From Bacteroidota bacterium (GTDB lineage: Bacteria; Bacteroidota; Bacteroidia; Chitinophagales; Chitinophagaceae): a stretch of 64,000 bases of DNA. Positions 8,914 to 18,244 of the stretch are shown here, in pieces (the first letter of the stretch is position 1; each line of letters begins with the position of its first letter). Both the position numbers and the translations under genes were made by a program. Below the pieces are notes generated by a model. The model saw only the letters and a program-made list of their open reading frames with translations, was not told where the DNA came from and made no database searches. The stretch is taken from contig JADJZY010000019.1 in the NCBI GenBank assembly GCA_016715505.1, positions 1-64,000 of the forward strand. The letters are read 5' to 3'.

Positions 8914-9594
8914 TCAGTCTTTGACCAATCGTACAGAATACCCAAAAGTTTTTGTTGCTCCGTTCATGGCGGTATTAGCCATATTTCGGTTCAAACTCAT
9001 GTATTCAGCTTGAGTAGAATTTCTTTCATCGTTACCCCAGAAATAAGTGAGGTTACCCAATGATGAGTAGCCACCAGTGGTAGCTCTGAACCCGGCAGGC
9101 AAGGCATTGAACCCACTTGAGTTATCAGCGCCCAAATTGGGTGAATTCCAAAGGGTAGAGGTTGATTTTAAAGGTCCTCCTGCGGCATTACTTCCTCCCA
9201 GATAATTTACAAGGGTTGCCCATTCAGTAGAACTGGGAACATGAAATCCCGCTGGTGCAAGTTTACCTGTATTGACTGCATGCCAATTGTATAGTTTGCC
9301 ATAGGTGATATCGTTTAATGGGTCGTCGTCGTAAAGCGCATATGCTCCGGTCGTTGCTGATGACCAATTTGAAGTATTCAAGCCTGTAGCAATAGGAGTG
9401 CCATCATTATACTTGGAGGTTCGTAAATTGCTGGTCGTCCAATATTGATTACCAATTTTGATGACCTCATAAACATTCCCATCGATGTCGGTGACCGAGC
9501 TTGGTACCGGATCTATAGTGGTGGTAGTAGATTTTTTACAAGAAGTGCTAAACAATGCAGCACAAACGCAAATGGCGTAGATTATTTTTTTCAT
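8914..9594 (-). CDS. lipoprotein with Fibrobacter-type paralogous domain (FISUMP)
   Basis: A 226-residue predicted lipoprotein: signal peptide MKKIIYAICVCAALFSTSC with a lipobox Cys, then a Ser/Thr linker. The rest matches the Fibrobacter succinogenes major paralogous domain: DIDGNVYEVIKIGNQYWTTS, NLRTSKYNDGTPI, YGKLYNWHAV, APAGFHVPSSTEWATL, GFNALPAGFR, and a C-terminal YSVRLVKD. These proteins are surface or periplasmic in Bacteroidota and Fibrobacterota; function is unknown. It stands alone. Confidence 0.8.
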   Translation of the reverse strand: MKKIIYAICVCAALFSTSCKKSTTTTIDPVPSSVTDIDGNVYEVIKIGNQYWTTSNLRTSKYNDGTPIATGLNTSNWSSATTGAYALYDDDPLNDITYGKLYNWHAVNTGKLAPAGFHVPSSTEWATLVNYLGGSNAAGGPLKSTSTLWNSPNLGADNSSGFNALPAGFRATTGGYSSLGNLTYFWGNDERNSTQAEYMSLNRNMANTAMNGATKTFGYSVRLVKD

Positions 9595-9807
9595 ATTTCC
9601 TTATTATGGATACAAATGTATGCTTAGCCTATTTTGCCAATGACTATAATGAGTATCTGGTCGGTTTAGGAGGGTAAAATGCCTTACAGACAAGAAAGTG
9701 GTTTGCCCAACATACTATTCACTGGGTTAACTTGCCACATACAATGGATGTGTGAAATGTCGTCGGTTCCTTTTTTTGTCTTCACGAATTCGGTTTCAAT
9801 GATAGAT

Positions 9808-12129
9808 CTACTTGATCAGCAAATAATAATCCTCAACCATTTTTTTATAGTAAGGCTTGAGTTCAGCGGGTACTGTTTTGTAGTAGTCGATCACGGATTG
9901 TTTATTTTTCAGGATATCTTTCAAAGCCTGTGGAATCTCTTTGGTAGGCTCTTGTCCGGAATTACTTTCCCGCTCATCACCCTGATCCTGTTCGCGTAAA
10001 GCTTCCTTGGTTTCGAGTAAACGGGTGAGGATTTCCGATTGTCGACGCAACATATCATTGGTGAGTCGTTTGTTCACAATGTCGGTTTCATTCCGATCCA
10101 TATCCTGCTGAATTTTCGTCAAATTCGGATTGCTTTTGCCTTCCTTTTTTAGTTGGTTATTGATATCATTCAGTTGTTTACGTAAGGCAGCTTGTTGAGC
10201 AGCTATACGGGCCATTTGTTCGGATTCGCCACCTGCTTGTTCCGAATCACCACCTTCGCCGCTTTGTCCGCTTTGACCACCACCTTGACCTTGGGCGCCA
10301 CCTTTCTGCCCACCGGGTTTCTGTCCTTCTTTACCATCTTTTCCATCCTTACCATCCTTTCCGTCTTTCCCCTGTTTGCCCATTTTATCTTTTAACTGTT
10401 TCATGGCATCACCCAGCTGTTGCTGTTTGGTGATAATATCTCCCAACTGCATTCCAACGCCCTGTCCGCCTTTTTTTCCTTTTTTACCACTCGGCGAATT
10501 GCCCCCGGGTTTGCTGCAATTTCCACTTCCCGGCTTGCCGCCTTGTTGTTGGGCCTGCTGATCCATGAGGTTTTGCAACATTTCATTGAGCATGAGGGCC
10601 AGGTTATTGGCACCGGTCATCACATACTGCTGATGCATGGTCGCCTGATTCACACCGCGGCCTTCCATTTGCTGAATGGCACTTGCCATGTTGCGGTTGA
10701 TGGCATCAATTTCTTTATTCACCGTCGAAGCCATGCGTGCCTGCCGTTTACTGAGTTTAAATAAACTATCAGCAATCATTTTGGCGTCGGTTTTAATTTT
10801 TTGCTGAATTTGAATGTTGGTCACATATTTCGGGTCGGAGATGGCTGTTTTACGGGTGTCCGAAATCAGGTCTTCCTGGCTGAATGACATACGAATCAGG
10901 TTTTGTAAAATTTGGCGAACTGCTTTCACATCTTCTTCGAGTTCGTCGGGGCCACCACCGGCAGCAGCTTCGGACATTTTTTGCGCCATTTTTTGCAAAC
11001 TCTCTTTTGCACTTTTTTGGGCTTTCGAGGCTTTGCTTGAATTGCTTTTGCTCAATTCATCCGAGCTATTTTGCATTTGTTTTTCGGCGTCTTCCTGATC
11101 TTTTTTAATATCCTTGAGGTCGGCTTTGTTTTCCATTTCCTCATTCACTTTCTCCATTTCCTTCATGTCCTTTTTCAGATCCTCCATTTCTTTGTTCAGC
11201 TTATCCTGCTGCGCTTTGAGTTCCTGTTCGGATTTGCTTTTTTGTTCTGTTTCTTTGTTCAGGGCATCTTCCTTTTTAGCCAGGTCTTCTGCTTTTTTGG
11301 CGAGGTCTTCAAGGCGCATATCACGTTCTAACTGTTTCATCAATTCAAGCATACGATCAAGATCTTTTTCCATGAGTTGATTGTCTTGCTGCATTTCCTT
11401 GAGTTGTTCAAACAATTTATCTTTGTTCAACATTTTCATCAACTCTTCCATTTTCTTCATGCGTTCATCGAGTTGATTATTTTTAAGCTCTTCGAGCAGT
11501 TTTTCCATATTCTCCTGTTTCTCTCTCAACTGTTCGGAGTATTCTTTTTGTTCGGATTTGCGATTATTTTCTTCAAACTTTTTTTGAATGTTTTCTATTT
11601 GTTTCTGGAGGTTTTCATTGCGCTGCATGATGTCTTCCATATTCTTTTTGTCCTGCCAATCGAGTTCATTTTTTTGCAAAAGATTCTCTTGCATTTCCTT
11701 GAGCTCTTTTTCAATTTTTTCGTTTTGTTTGGAAGCGCTGTTCAGGTCTTTATTCACTTGTTCCTGATTTTTTTCAACCAGGGAATCGAGTTTTTTAATG
11801 CTTGGTTTTTCATAGCTGAAGGTCACACTTTTGGCACATTTGCTGCCGTTCACGGCATCATTGTCGCAGGCCGAAAAATAATAACTCAATTGATCGCCGG
11901 CTTGAAGGTTTAAGGTTTCTATGTCGAGAAACTGATTAAAAGTGGTGAAAGTACCGGCGGTAATGGGTACAGGCAATGAGCCATGTTTGGGTGCACCTAA
12001 GGCTTGCCCTTGTTCATCACTTTTGAATGCTATAATGTAATGAAACATTTCGGATGCCATAATCATCGCCTGCTTCGCCAACAAACAAAACATAATTGTC
12101 GGTAAGGGTATCATTATATTGTTGCACAT
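9808..12129 (-). CDS. DUF4175 family protein, C-terminal part after a frameshift
   Basis: This frame continues the gene whose N-terminal half is at 12017-13297. True coding starts near 12030 with FKSDEQGQALG; the ATG at 12129 belongs to a non-coding stretch. The part is dominated by a very long charged coiled coil (residues about 110-370, rich in K, E, Q and M). Then come two conserved helical blocks (residues about 380-520) and a Gly/Lys/Gln-rich linker with five GKDG-like triplet repeats near residues 600-620. The C-terminus is PQALKDILKNKQSVIDYY. DUF4175 proteins are large cell-envelope proteins of Bacteroidota, usually about 1,100 residues, of unknown function. The joined product would be about that long. 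Confidence 0.75.
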   Translation of the reverse strand: MCNNIMIPLPTIMFCLLAKQAMIMASEMFHYIIAFKSDEQGQALGAPKHGSLPVPITAGTFTTFNQFLDIETLNLQAGDQLSYYFSACDNDAVNGSKCAKSVTFSYEKPSIKKLDSLVEKNQEQVNKDLNSASKQNEKIEKELKEMQENLLQKNELDWQDKKNMEDIMQRNENLQKQIENIQKKFEENNRKSEQKEYSEQLREKQENMEKLLEELKNNQLDERMKKMEELMKMLNKDKLFEQLKEMQQDNQLMEKDLDRMLELMKQLERDMRLEDLAKKAEDLAKKEDALNKETEQKSKSEQELKAQQDKLNKEMEDLKKDMKEMEKVNEEMENKADLKDIKKDQEDAEKQMQNSSDELSKSNSSKASKAQKSAKESLQKMAQKMSEAAAGGGPDELEEDVKAVRQILQNLIRMSFSQEDLISDTRKTAISDPKYVTNIQIQQKIKTDAKMIADSLFKLSKRQARMASTVNKEIDAINRNMASAIQQMEGRGVNQATMHQQYVMTGANNLALMLNEMLQNLMDQQAQQQGGKPGSGNCSKPGGNSPSGKKGKKGGQGVGMQLGDIITKQQQLGDAMKQLKDKMGKQGKDGKDGKDGKDGKEGQKPGGQKGGAQGQGGGQSGQSGEGGDSEQAGGESEQMARIAAQQAALRKQLNDINNQLKKEGKSNPNLTKIQQDMDRNETDIVNKRLTNDMLRRQSEILTRLLETKEALREQDQGDERESNSGQEPTKEIPQALKDILKNKQSVIDYYKTVPAELKPYYKKMVEDYYLLIK

Positions 12130-13297
12130 TGATGGATGGAAACTGATCCGGAATCACTGAAACCTGGTATTTCAGGGTGTCCTTACCGGCATAGTCTTTA
12201 TTCGAAATGAGGATACTATAGCTGGTATCGCGCATAAAAGTTTGGGTATAAACAAATTGCTGCATTTGCCCAGGCATTTTTACCGGACTTCCATGACCCA
12301 TGATAAATTCCATTTGCTCAGTATGTTCAGTTTGAAATACCCAACGAAGTGTTGTTCCTTGTGGAGCAATGATGTCGCCAATATTATCCAGCATTTCATC
12401 TTTACGTCCCGTATAATCGGGATAGTCAACCGAAACCCGAAATTGTTTAATCAGTGGTTTATACCAGGTTTGAATATCGTAAGTCTTGCTGAGTACATCA
12501 GCTGCTTTTAATTGAAACGAAATATTTTTGGGGACCTTATAGAAGGTATGCGCAAATGTTCCGTTTTCTTTTTTTTGCATTAATATTTCCTGACCATTGT
12601 ACAACATATACATTTGATCGGGTGCAGATTTTCCTTGAGTACCGGCAATCACCTCAATATCTTCAAATTGAGCCACACGTAGATTTTTGGTCTTGAGGGT
12701 GATTTCAAAAGGAGCCGGAGGAATAAACGTTTTGGAGGGAGATAACAGACGCTTGGAAGATTGAATCAAAACATCGGGTGATGCCAATAAGATGAACAAA
12801 CCGGCTAGTACCGGGGGCAAAATATATTTGAGGTATTTTTTGTTTTTGGAGTAATTCACGGCCGATTGGAAGGGAATCGGACTCAGTTCTTTTGTTTTTT
12901 GCTCAATACTGGCTAATAACAATTGCGATTCTCTGGCGTCTCCTACTTTAGACCGAAGTTGTAATACATTCAATAATTTATCCTGTACATCAGGGAAATG
13001 ATTGCCGATGATTTGAGCAGCTTTTTCATGAGAAATAACCTTGCCTAATTTTTGGGTTTGTAAGAGTGGGATGATGATTAACCACACGAGTGCAAATCCA
13101 CCGACGCTGATAAAAATTCCCAGCAAACTAAAACGCACCCAGGAAGGAAAATAAAAATAGTATTCACCCAAACTGACCAATAAATAATAGGCCAGGGCAG
13201 CAGCCAAAAACAAGAGCACCCCGCGAATAAGTTTATTGGTATAAAATCGGCGTATAAAGGCGTCCAGTCGGGCAATGAGTTGTTCGTACTGATTCAT
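12017..13297 (-). CDS. DUF4175 family protein, N-terminal part before a frameshift
   Basis: 426 residues: a short amphipathic start (MNQYEQLIARLDAFIRRFY), two transmembrane helices near residues 24-45 and 55-80, SHEKAAQIIGNHFPDVQDKL typical of DUF4175, a third transmembrane helix near 155-175, and beta-rich extracytoplasmic domains. The frame ends at GIRNVSLHYSIQK and stop. Changing the length of the A run at 12024-12027 joins it to FKSDEQGQALG of the following frame. The break is in a homopolymer, which favours sequence error over true loss. Start ATG at 13297. Confidence 0.8.
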   Translation of the reverse strand: MNQYEQLIARLDAFIRRFYTNKLIRGVLLFLAAALAYYLLVSLGEYYFYFPSWVRFSLLGIFISVGGFALVWLIIIPLLQTQKLGKVISHEKAAQIIGNHFPDVQDKLLNVLQLRSKVGDARESQLLLASIEQKTKELSPIPFQSAVNYSKNKKYLKYILPPVLAGLFILLASPDVLIQSSKRLLSPSKTFIPPAPFEITLKTKNLRVAQFEDIEVIAGTQGKSAPDQMYMLYNGQEILMQKKENGTFAHTFYKVPKNISFQLKAADVLSKTYDIQTWYKPLIKQFRVSVDYPDYTGRKDEMLDNIGDIIAPQGTTLRWVFQTEHTEQMEFIMGHGSPVKMPGQMQQFVYTQTFMRDTSYSILISNKDYAGKDTLKYQVSVIPDQFPSINVQQYNDTLTDNYVLFVGEAGDDYGIRNVSLHYSIQK

Positions 13298-13654
13298 TCA
13301 AATCGCAAGTTATACCTTTTCTGTGGATATAATTTGTCAAGAAATTTATAATATAATTGCTGTGTTTGGCAAAAAAAGGCGTTGGAAATGCTTAAGACAA
13401 TGGGGAAATAGACCAATTCTCATCCCACGTCGTCTATTCTTACAAGGAGGGCGTAAACATGCGCCAGTGCCGACCTGCGATTTGCTTGCAAGTTAAGCAT
13501 ATAACAAATACTCAAACTTTATGATGAAAGTTGTTTCCTGTTTAAATCATCGGAATAATTTGAGTTGATTTCTTTGTTTCCGGACCACATTGCTCATTCT
13601 GCATCGTTTCAGAGTCTCTTTCAGTAAAATGCGCTCTAGTGGAGCCCAACTAAC
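13298..13654. other. intergenic stretch, nothing recognised
   Basis: About 350 bases between the DUF4175 start and the stop of the glycosyltransferase gene, both on the minus strand. No ORF, RNA gene or strong hairpin was found; it must carry the DUF4175 promoter. Confidence 0.4.
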
Positions 13655-15616
13655 TTATAATGAACGCCATTTTTTGAGGATAATTTTCAGGTCGGTCCAA
13701 ACATGGTACTCCCTGGCATACAAATAATCCAGATGTTCTCGATTATCATAAGGGATTTCATAGTCCTGAGTTTCATGATAAGGGTTAAAAACCGGCTCAC
13801 GTAAAGGGGGGAATTGTGGGTCACGGTAGCCAACCAGTGTTTTGTCGCCTTCCAGAACGAGCAATAACTGCCCAAAATATTGTTTTTTATTTTTTACGAA
13901 CCAAATTAAAACAGGGCCCCCCAATAACATCAACAAGGAAACCAGAATGTCCAGTAAACGTTTGTTGCGTTTATTGGCCGGGGTATCAATGTTGTAAACA
14001 AAATCAGTGGTATATAAATCTCCGGCAGTGTCTTTTGAGTTACTACCGATGATGCTATCGGAACCCCGACTATGTATTTTGTACTCCAGTTGAGGACCGC
14101 AATCCTGCATACATTGGATGATTTCAGAAAAACTCAGTTCGTTTTGTACAAAAATCATTTCATGCAAATCATAAATGCGTGCCAATTGCCGGGTATGTGC
14201 AAAGACACCCAATTGCGAGGCTTGTTTAACCTTGCCCGGATGTATACTGCCCAGAATGGTTTTATAAATACCTGCTTTCTGTAATAATGCCCTGACTTCT
14301 GATTCTTCTTCCCAGGTTCCGATAATGACCACCGGTTTGTGGCTACTATCAGCCTGCAGACTCTTTACGCCCATTTGTCGTAAACACCATCGATAAGCCA
14401 GCATCAGCAAGGTTGCCATTAAGGCACCTATTACTGTAATGCCTCTCGAAAATCGCATGTCTTCGCTGAGTAAACCATATAAGGCAATACTTATCATGCC
14501 ACCTACCAACATGCCACGCAGCAATCGCCCTGATCGGTAGGGTTGATCATAAGTACCACTAAAAAACAGGCTACTTAACCAAATTAGAATATATACACTG
14601 AAAAATATCGATAGGAGTGTGCTTGAATAATGGGTGCTGGTTTTTACTTGTAAGATCCAGATATTTTTGGTGACCCAGAGAGAACCCAACATCATCAGCG
14701 CATCAATGAGGGGGAGCCTGATGCGGGTAAACAAACCGGCCCCAAAAGCCAGCATGGCTTTCAGGTAAATGGCCAATTGAATCAGAAAAACATAGGCACG
14801 CTTCTGGGATGATTGAAAATGTTTTTTCGCAAAAATAATCATCGCCTGATAGAACATTTTTACATAATTCAGGCTGCCTTTTTTCGTACTTTCTCCTTTG
14901 TAATGAATGACGGTTGTTTCGGGAAAATAAATGTTTTTAAATCCTGCTTTCTGTATGCGGTAACTGAGGTCAATATCCTCTCCATACATAAAATAATCCG
15001 GGTCGAAGCTTCCACATTGATCAATGACCGATTTTCGACAAAACATAAAACATCCAACCAAAACATCTACTTCATGGATTTCATGCTCGGGAAGATATCC
15101 CAGATGATATTGATTAAAGCGTTTTGATTTTTTAAAGAATGCAGATAATCCGCTGATTTTGTAAAATGCTACCTGTGCAGAAGGAAATCCCCGTTTGGAC
15201 TCCGGTAAAAATTGACCTTTACCATCAATTAATCTGCAGCCCAATGCCCCTGCATCCGGGTGAGCATCCATATATCGCAGGCAACGCTGAAAACAATCCT
15301 CCGGAACTATGGTGTCCGGATTCAGGTATAAGATGTATTGTCCTTTAGCTAATTCTACGGCCTGGTTGTTGGCTTTGGCAAATCCCGGGTTGTCCGGGTT
15401 GGCAATAAACCGAACCTGAGGGAAACGGCTTTTGACCATCTCTGCACTTCCATCCTGACTATTGTTATCAACCACAAAAATTTCCGCATCAATGCCCTGA
15501 CAGGCTTTGACGACGGATAATAAACAATGCTCCAGAAAATACCTGACATTGTAGTTGACAATAATAACGCTTAATTGCATTGAAGAAAAAAACAGGATAT
15601 CTTTGTGACAGTCCAA
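13655..15616 (-). CDS. glycosyltransferase family 2 fused to a degenerate sugar transferase
   Basis: About 641 residues if started at the ATG at 15580 (MQLSVIIVNYNV), which is preferred because the twelve upstream codons are not typical. Residues 1-290 are a GT-A glycosyltransferase of the rhamnosyltransferase type: VVDNNSQDGS, NPDNPGFAKANNQ, LYLNPDTIVP, MYGEDIDLSYR. After that come four or five transmembrane helices (residues about 290-420). A nucleotide-binding-like domain follows (VVIIGTWEEESEVRALLQKA), then a C-terminal part resembling polyprenyl-phosphate sugar transferases (KRLLDILVSLLMLLGGP, then GDKTLVGYRDPQFPP in place of the usual LVGPRP). The transferase half lacks its core catalytic region, so it is probably structural. 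A role in surface polysaccharide synthesis is inferred. It is divergent from suhB. Confidence 0.8.
   Translation of the reverse strand: MDCHKDILFFSSMQLSVIIVNYNVRYFLEHCLLSVVKACQGIDAEIFVVDNNSQDGSAEMVKSRFPQVRFIANPDNPGFAKANNQAVELAKGQYILYLNPDTIVPEDCFQRCLRYMDAHPDAGALGCRLIDGKGQFLPESKRGFPSAQVAFYKISGLSAFFKKSKRFNQYHLGYLPEHEIHEVDVLVGCFMFCRKSVIDQCGSFDPDYFMYGEDIDLSYRIQKAGFKNIYFPETTVIHYKGESTKKGSLNYVKMFYQAMIIFAKKHFQSSQKRAYVFLIQLAIYLKAMLAFGAGLFTRIRLPLIDALMMLGSLWVTKNIWILQVKTSTHYSSTLLSIFFSVYILIWLSSLFFSGTYDQPYRSGRLLRGMLVGGMISIALYGLLSEDMRFSRGITVIGALMATLLMLAYRWCLRQMGVKSLQADSSHKPVVIIGTWEEESEVRALLQKAGIYKTILGSIHPGKVKQASQLGVFAHTRQLARIYDLHEMIFVQNELSFSEIIQCMQDCGPQLEYKIHSRGSDSIIGSNSKDTAGDLYTTDFVYNIDTPANKRNKRLLDILVSLLMLLGGPVLIWFVKNKKQYFGQLLLVLEGDKTLVGYRDPQFPPLREPVFNPYHETQDYEIPYDNREHLDYLYAREYHVWTDLKIILKKWRSL
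15575..15605 (+). promoter_or_regulatory. putative Bacteroidota-type promoter of suhB
   Basis: TATCTTTG at 15598-15605 fits the -7 box TAnnTTTG, and TTG at 15575-15577 lies 20 bases upstream as a -33 box. Transcription would begin near 15612, about 30 bases before the suhB ATG at 15641. The boxes overlap the first codons of the divergent glycosyltransferase gene. Confidence 0.4.
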
Positions 15617-15640
15617 AAATAACCGAATACTCCGAATATT

Positions 15641-16429
15641 ATGAATGATTTACTCAAAAACACCTTGCTGCGCGCTGTACATGCCGGTGCTGATCTACTT
15701 CGGCATTACTTTGAAGGGACTTTTGAGATTCAGAGTAAGGACTCGCTCAATAATCTGGTAACTGAAGTCGACAAAAAAGCGGAAGAAGCGATTATTGACG
15801 TGATTCGGGCTGAATTTCCCGAACATTTTATTTTGAGTGAAGAGGCCGGTGAAATGAGTACCGGGTCTGAATATAAATGGATCATCGATCCGATTGACGG
15901 TACAGTTAATTTTGCCCATGGCATTCCTATTTGCTGTATCAGTATTGGATTAGAGCATAATGGCGTCATGATGTTGGGGGCGGTATTTAATCCTTTTATG
16001 AATGAATTGTTCTTTGCTGAAAGAGGAAAAGGCGCTTTTTTAAATAATCGTCCACTCAAGGTATCCAATAACGATCAGATGGAAAGTGCCTGTTTGGTGA
16101 CCGGATTTCCGTATCGCTGGGTTGAAGTTCATATGGACCCTATTTCGGTATTTGAACGTTTCATCCGTATGGGCTTACCGGTGCGCCGACTCGGCAGTGC
16201 AGCTATTGATTTGTGTTGGGTAGCCGCCGGGCGTTTTGATGGCTTTTGGGAATACAACCTGAATCCCTGGGATATCGCAGCCGGATATCTCATTATTGAA
16301 GAGGCCGGTGGACGTATTTCAAATTTTAACGGGGATCCATATAGTGTTTATGATAAACAAACACTCGCCACGAATGGCAAAATCCATGAGGCCATGCTAA
16401 AGATCATCAACACGCCGCCCACTTCCTGA
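15641..16429 (+). CDS. suhB: inositol monophosphatase family protein
   Basis: A 262-residue metal-dependent phosphatase. The family signature WIIDPIDGTVNFAHGIP near residue 85 holds the metal ligands. VTEVDKKAEEAI and LSEEAGE supply others, and the second signature NPWDIAAGYLIIEEAGGRIS is near residue 208. Length and motif spacing match the family, which hydrolyses inositol-1-phosphate and related sugar or nucleotide phosphates. The true substrate cannot be read here. It is convergent with the TraB/GumN gene, with 18 bases between the stops. Confidence 0.9.
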   Translation: MNDLLKNTLLRAVHAGADLLRHYFEGTFEIQSKDSLNNLVTEVDKKAEEAIIDVIRAEFPEHFILSEEAGEMSTGSEYKWIIDPIDGTVNFAHGIPICCISIGLEHNGVMMLGAVFNPFMNELFFAERGKGAFLNNRPLKVSNNDQMESACLVTGFPYRWVEVHMDPISVFERFIRMGLPVRRLGSAAIDLCWVAAGRFDGFWEYNLNPWDIAAGYLIIEEAGGRISNFNGDPYSVYDKQTLATNGKIHEAMLKIINTPPTS

Positions 16430-16447
16430 TTCTCGTGGGAATTTTGT

Positions 16448-17305
16448 TTACGGAAAATTCTTAACAGGGACTACCTGATAACCTTTCGATTTCAACAAGG
16501 CAATAAGCCCTTGTGGGCCACCCAAATGACCTGCCCCTACAGCAATCAAGGAGGAAGTTTGATTCATCAATTCGGGTAAAGCCTTCACCCAATTTTGATT
16601 TCTCTTGGTTAAAAATAAATCCTGATGATCTTTCATTTCAGCCGATTGTGCGACCATTTCGTACAAGCCCTGAATATCCTGATTGCGGTATAGTTGCGTC
16701 ATGGCACTGGTTTGTTCAGCTACCTTTATTTCTTCCAGTGTGGCTTTGATCATACTGACAATGTCCTCAGAACTGAGTGCGTCAAAGAGATTGAGTTGAT
16801 AACTGGCGCTTTCTAAACCTAAAATGGGTTTATCTACTTTTTGCGCCATTTGCGTCAGATTGTTTTCATAAGATGCCAGGTTTTCACATTGGAAACTTTT
16901 CATCGACAACATCGAAATCAACATCATCGGTTTGAATTGCATAAACTCTTCCAATGCAATTCCATGACGGGCACATTCTTCAGCAATAAATAAATAATCA
17001 TCATCATTCGGAATCCAATGACGTAGAGTGGTATCACCTTGTAAAATCATTTTCGATTGCATGTCCGCAATGGCTTGTGGATTATTCATATCTACCTCAA
17101 GAATCAATTGCTGACTTCTTTCCAGCGCCTGATGAAGTAATTCCATTTCCAAATAATCTGACTGACAAATGGCATGGATGGTACCAAACAAATAGGAATC
17201 AGGTTGGCCTTTCATGCTGACTTTCCAGAGCAAACTTTTTTCCTGAGCCAACAAGCTTGATTGGGCCGCAAAAAGACCAATCAGGAATACAATAAACTTT
17301 TTCAT
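16448..17305 (-). CDS. TraB/GumN family protein
   Basis: A 285-residue exported protein: signal peptide MKKFIVFLIGLFAAQSSLLAQ, then LLWKVSMKGQPDSYLFGTIH, the conserved GTxH of the family, and QQLILEVDMNN with the expected acidic residue. The C-terminus has LIAVGAGHLGGPQGLIALLK, the second conserved GxxH motif. TraB/GumN proteins are related to the Tiki and EreA/ChaN metal-dependent hydrolase fold; the substrate is unknown. It follows the ZIP transporter gene on the same strand with a nine-base gap, so the two are probably one operon. Confidence 0.85.
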   Translation of the reverse strand: MKKFIVFLIGLFAAQSSLLAQEKSLLWKVSMKGQPDSYLFGTIHAICQSDYLEMELLHQALERSQQLILEVDMNNPQAIADMQSKMILQGDTTLRHWIPNDDDYLFIAEECARHGIALEEFMQFKPMMLISMLSMKSFQCENLASYENNLTQMAQKVDKPILGLESASYQLNLFDALSSEDIVSMIKATLEEIKVAEQTSAMTQLYRNQDIQGLYEMVAQSAEMKDHQDLFLTKRNQNWVKALPELMNQTSSLIAVGAGHLGGPQGLIALLKSKGYQVVPVKNFP

Positions 17306-17314
17306 GCGATTTTT

Positions 17315-18094
17315 TTAATGACTGTGAGTGCTGTGTGGAATGGTATCAAACAACAAAGTCAATAACGCAAATCCCAAGCCAATCACTACGGCCATGACTT
17401 TTTGTCGGCTGAGTTCATGTTTCTTAGTACCACTTTCATACAAAATGGTGGTCGCAATATGCAGGAATGCGCCGATTACAAAAGGGATGATATTGGTGAG
17501 TATGCTGGAAATGAAGTAGAACTTTTGTCCGAAAATCAATGCCAGAATGCCCGAAAGAGGAGAAATGAAGGCGAATGCGAATAAGAACAGCCACGCTTTT
17601 TGTTTACTGAAACCCGCACTCAATAATAAAATACTCAAGGTTAAGGCCTCCGGAATTTTATGAGCAGCTACTCCTAAAAATATCGAAGGCATGGTGATTT
17701 GATTCTGATAATTAAAACCCAACGGAATACCTTCCATAAAAGCATGAATACTTAAACCAAGTAATATAGCACCTATGCCATGCTGTTGATGATCGGCATC
17801 ATGGGTATGGATATGCCCATGTTCGGCACCATGTGATAATTTTTGTAAAATGAGCTGCACGAAAAATCCCAAAAGGATATAGAGCCCCGCTTTATGACCC
17901 AGTTCATGAAAACTTTCAGGCATCAGATGTAATGTGGAAATGCCTAACAAAAAGGCGCCGGAGAATGCCAATAAAAGTGGAATCCAACTCGCCTTAAACC
18001 CGGAACGTATCAGTGGTAAGGAACCACCCAGGCAGGTGAGTAAAAACAATGAGAGTAGATAGGTCCAGATCATTTTGAAGCGGTAAAAGTACAA
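17315..18094 (-). CDS. ZIP family metal transporter
   Basis: A 259-residue inner membrane protein with about eight hydrophobic helices. The cytoplasmic loop is His-rich (HGAEHGHIHTHDADHQQHG, residues about 88-106). The ZIP signature follows: HAFMEGIPLGFNY in helix IV and HKIPEALTLSILL in helix V, which hold the metal-site His, Asn and Glu residues. It probably imports zinc or another divalent metal. The likely start is the ATG at codon 8 (MIWTYLL, 18073). It is the first gene of a pair with the TraB/GumN gene. Confidence 0.88.
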   Translation of the reverse strand: MYFYRFKMIWTYLLSLFLLTCLGGSLPLIRSGFKASWIPLLLAFSGAFLLGISTLHLMPESFHELGHKAGLYILLGFFVQLILQKLSHGAEHGHIHTHDADHQQHGIGAILLGLSIHAFMEGIPLGFNYQNQITMPSIFLGVAAHKIPEALTLSILLLSAGFSKQKAWLFLFAFAFISPLSGILALIFGQKFYFISSILTNIIPFVIGAFLHIATTILYESGTKKHELSRQKVMAVVIGLGFALLTLLFDTIPHSTHSH

Positions 18095-18129
18095 CGATTT
18101 ATTGGCTTAAATTGAAGTTGAACACAGCA

Positions 18130-18166
18130 AATGATTGGGGCGATTTTACCAGGAATGCCAATCATT
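18130..18166. repeat. 9-bp inverted repeat downstream of the PAP2 gene
   Basis: AATGATTGG (18130-18138) and CCAATCATT (18158-18166) can pair around a 19-base loop. It lies about 80 bases past the stop of the minus-strand PAP2 gene. There is no clear T run, so a terminator role is only possible. Confidence 0.3.
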
Positions 18167-18244
18167 CCTTTCTCAAACAACTCATGATTGCATACTTCAT
18201 TTTTTCATGGGGTTTGAAGTGATGAAACCATTAGATATTTTGAC

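Noticed and set aside
11377..11913. A 178-residue plus-strand frame, very hydrophobic, inside DUF4175
   Set aside because: It is the antisense shadow of the Lys/Glu-rich coiled coil; the Phe/Leu content is a by-product of the AAA/GAA codons on the other strand.
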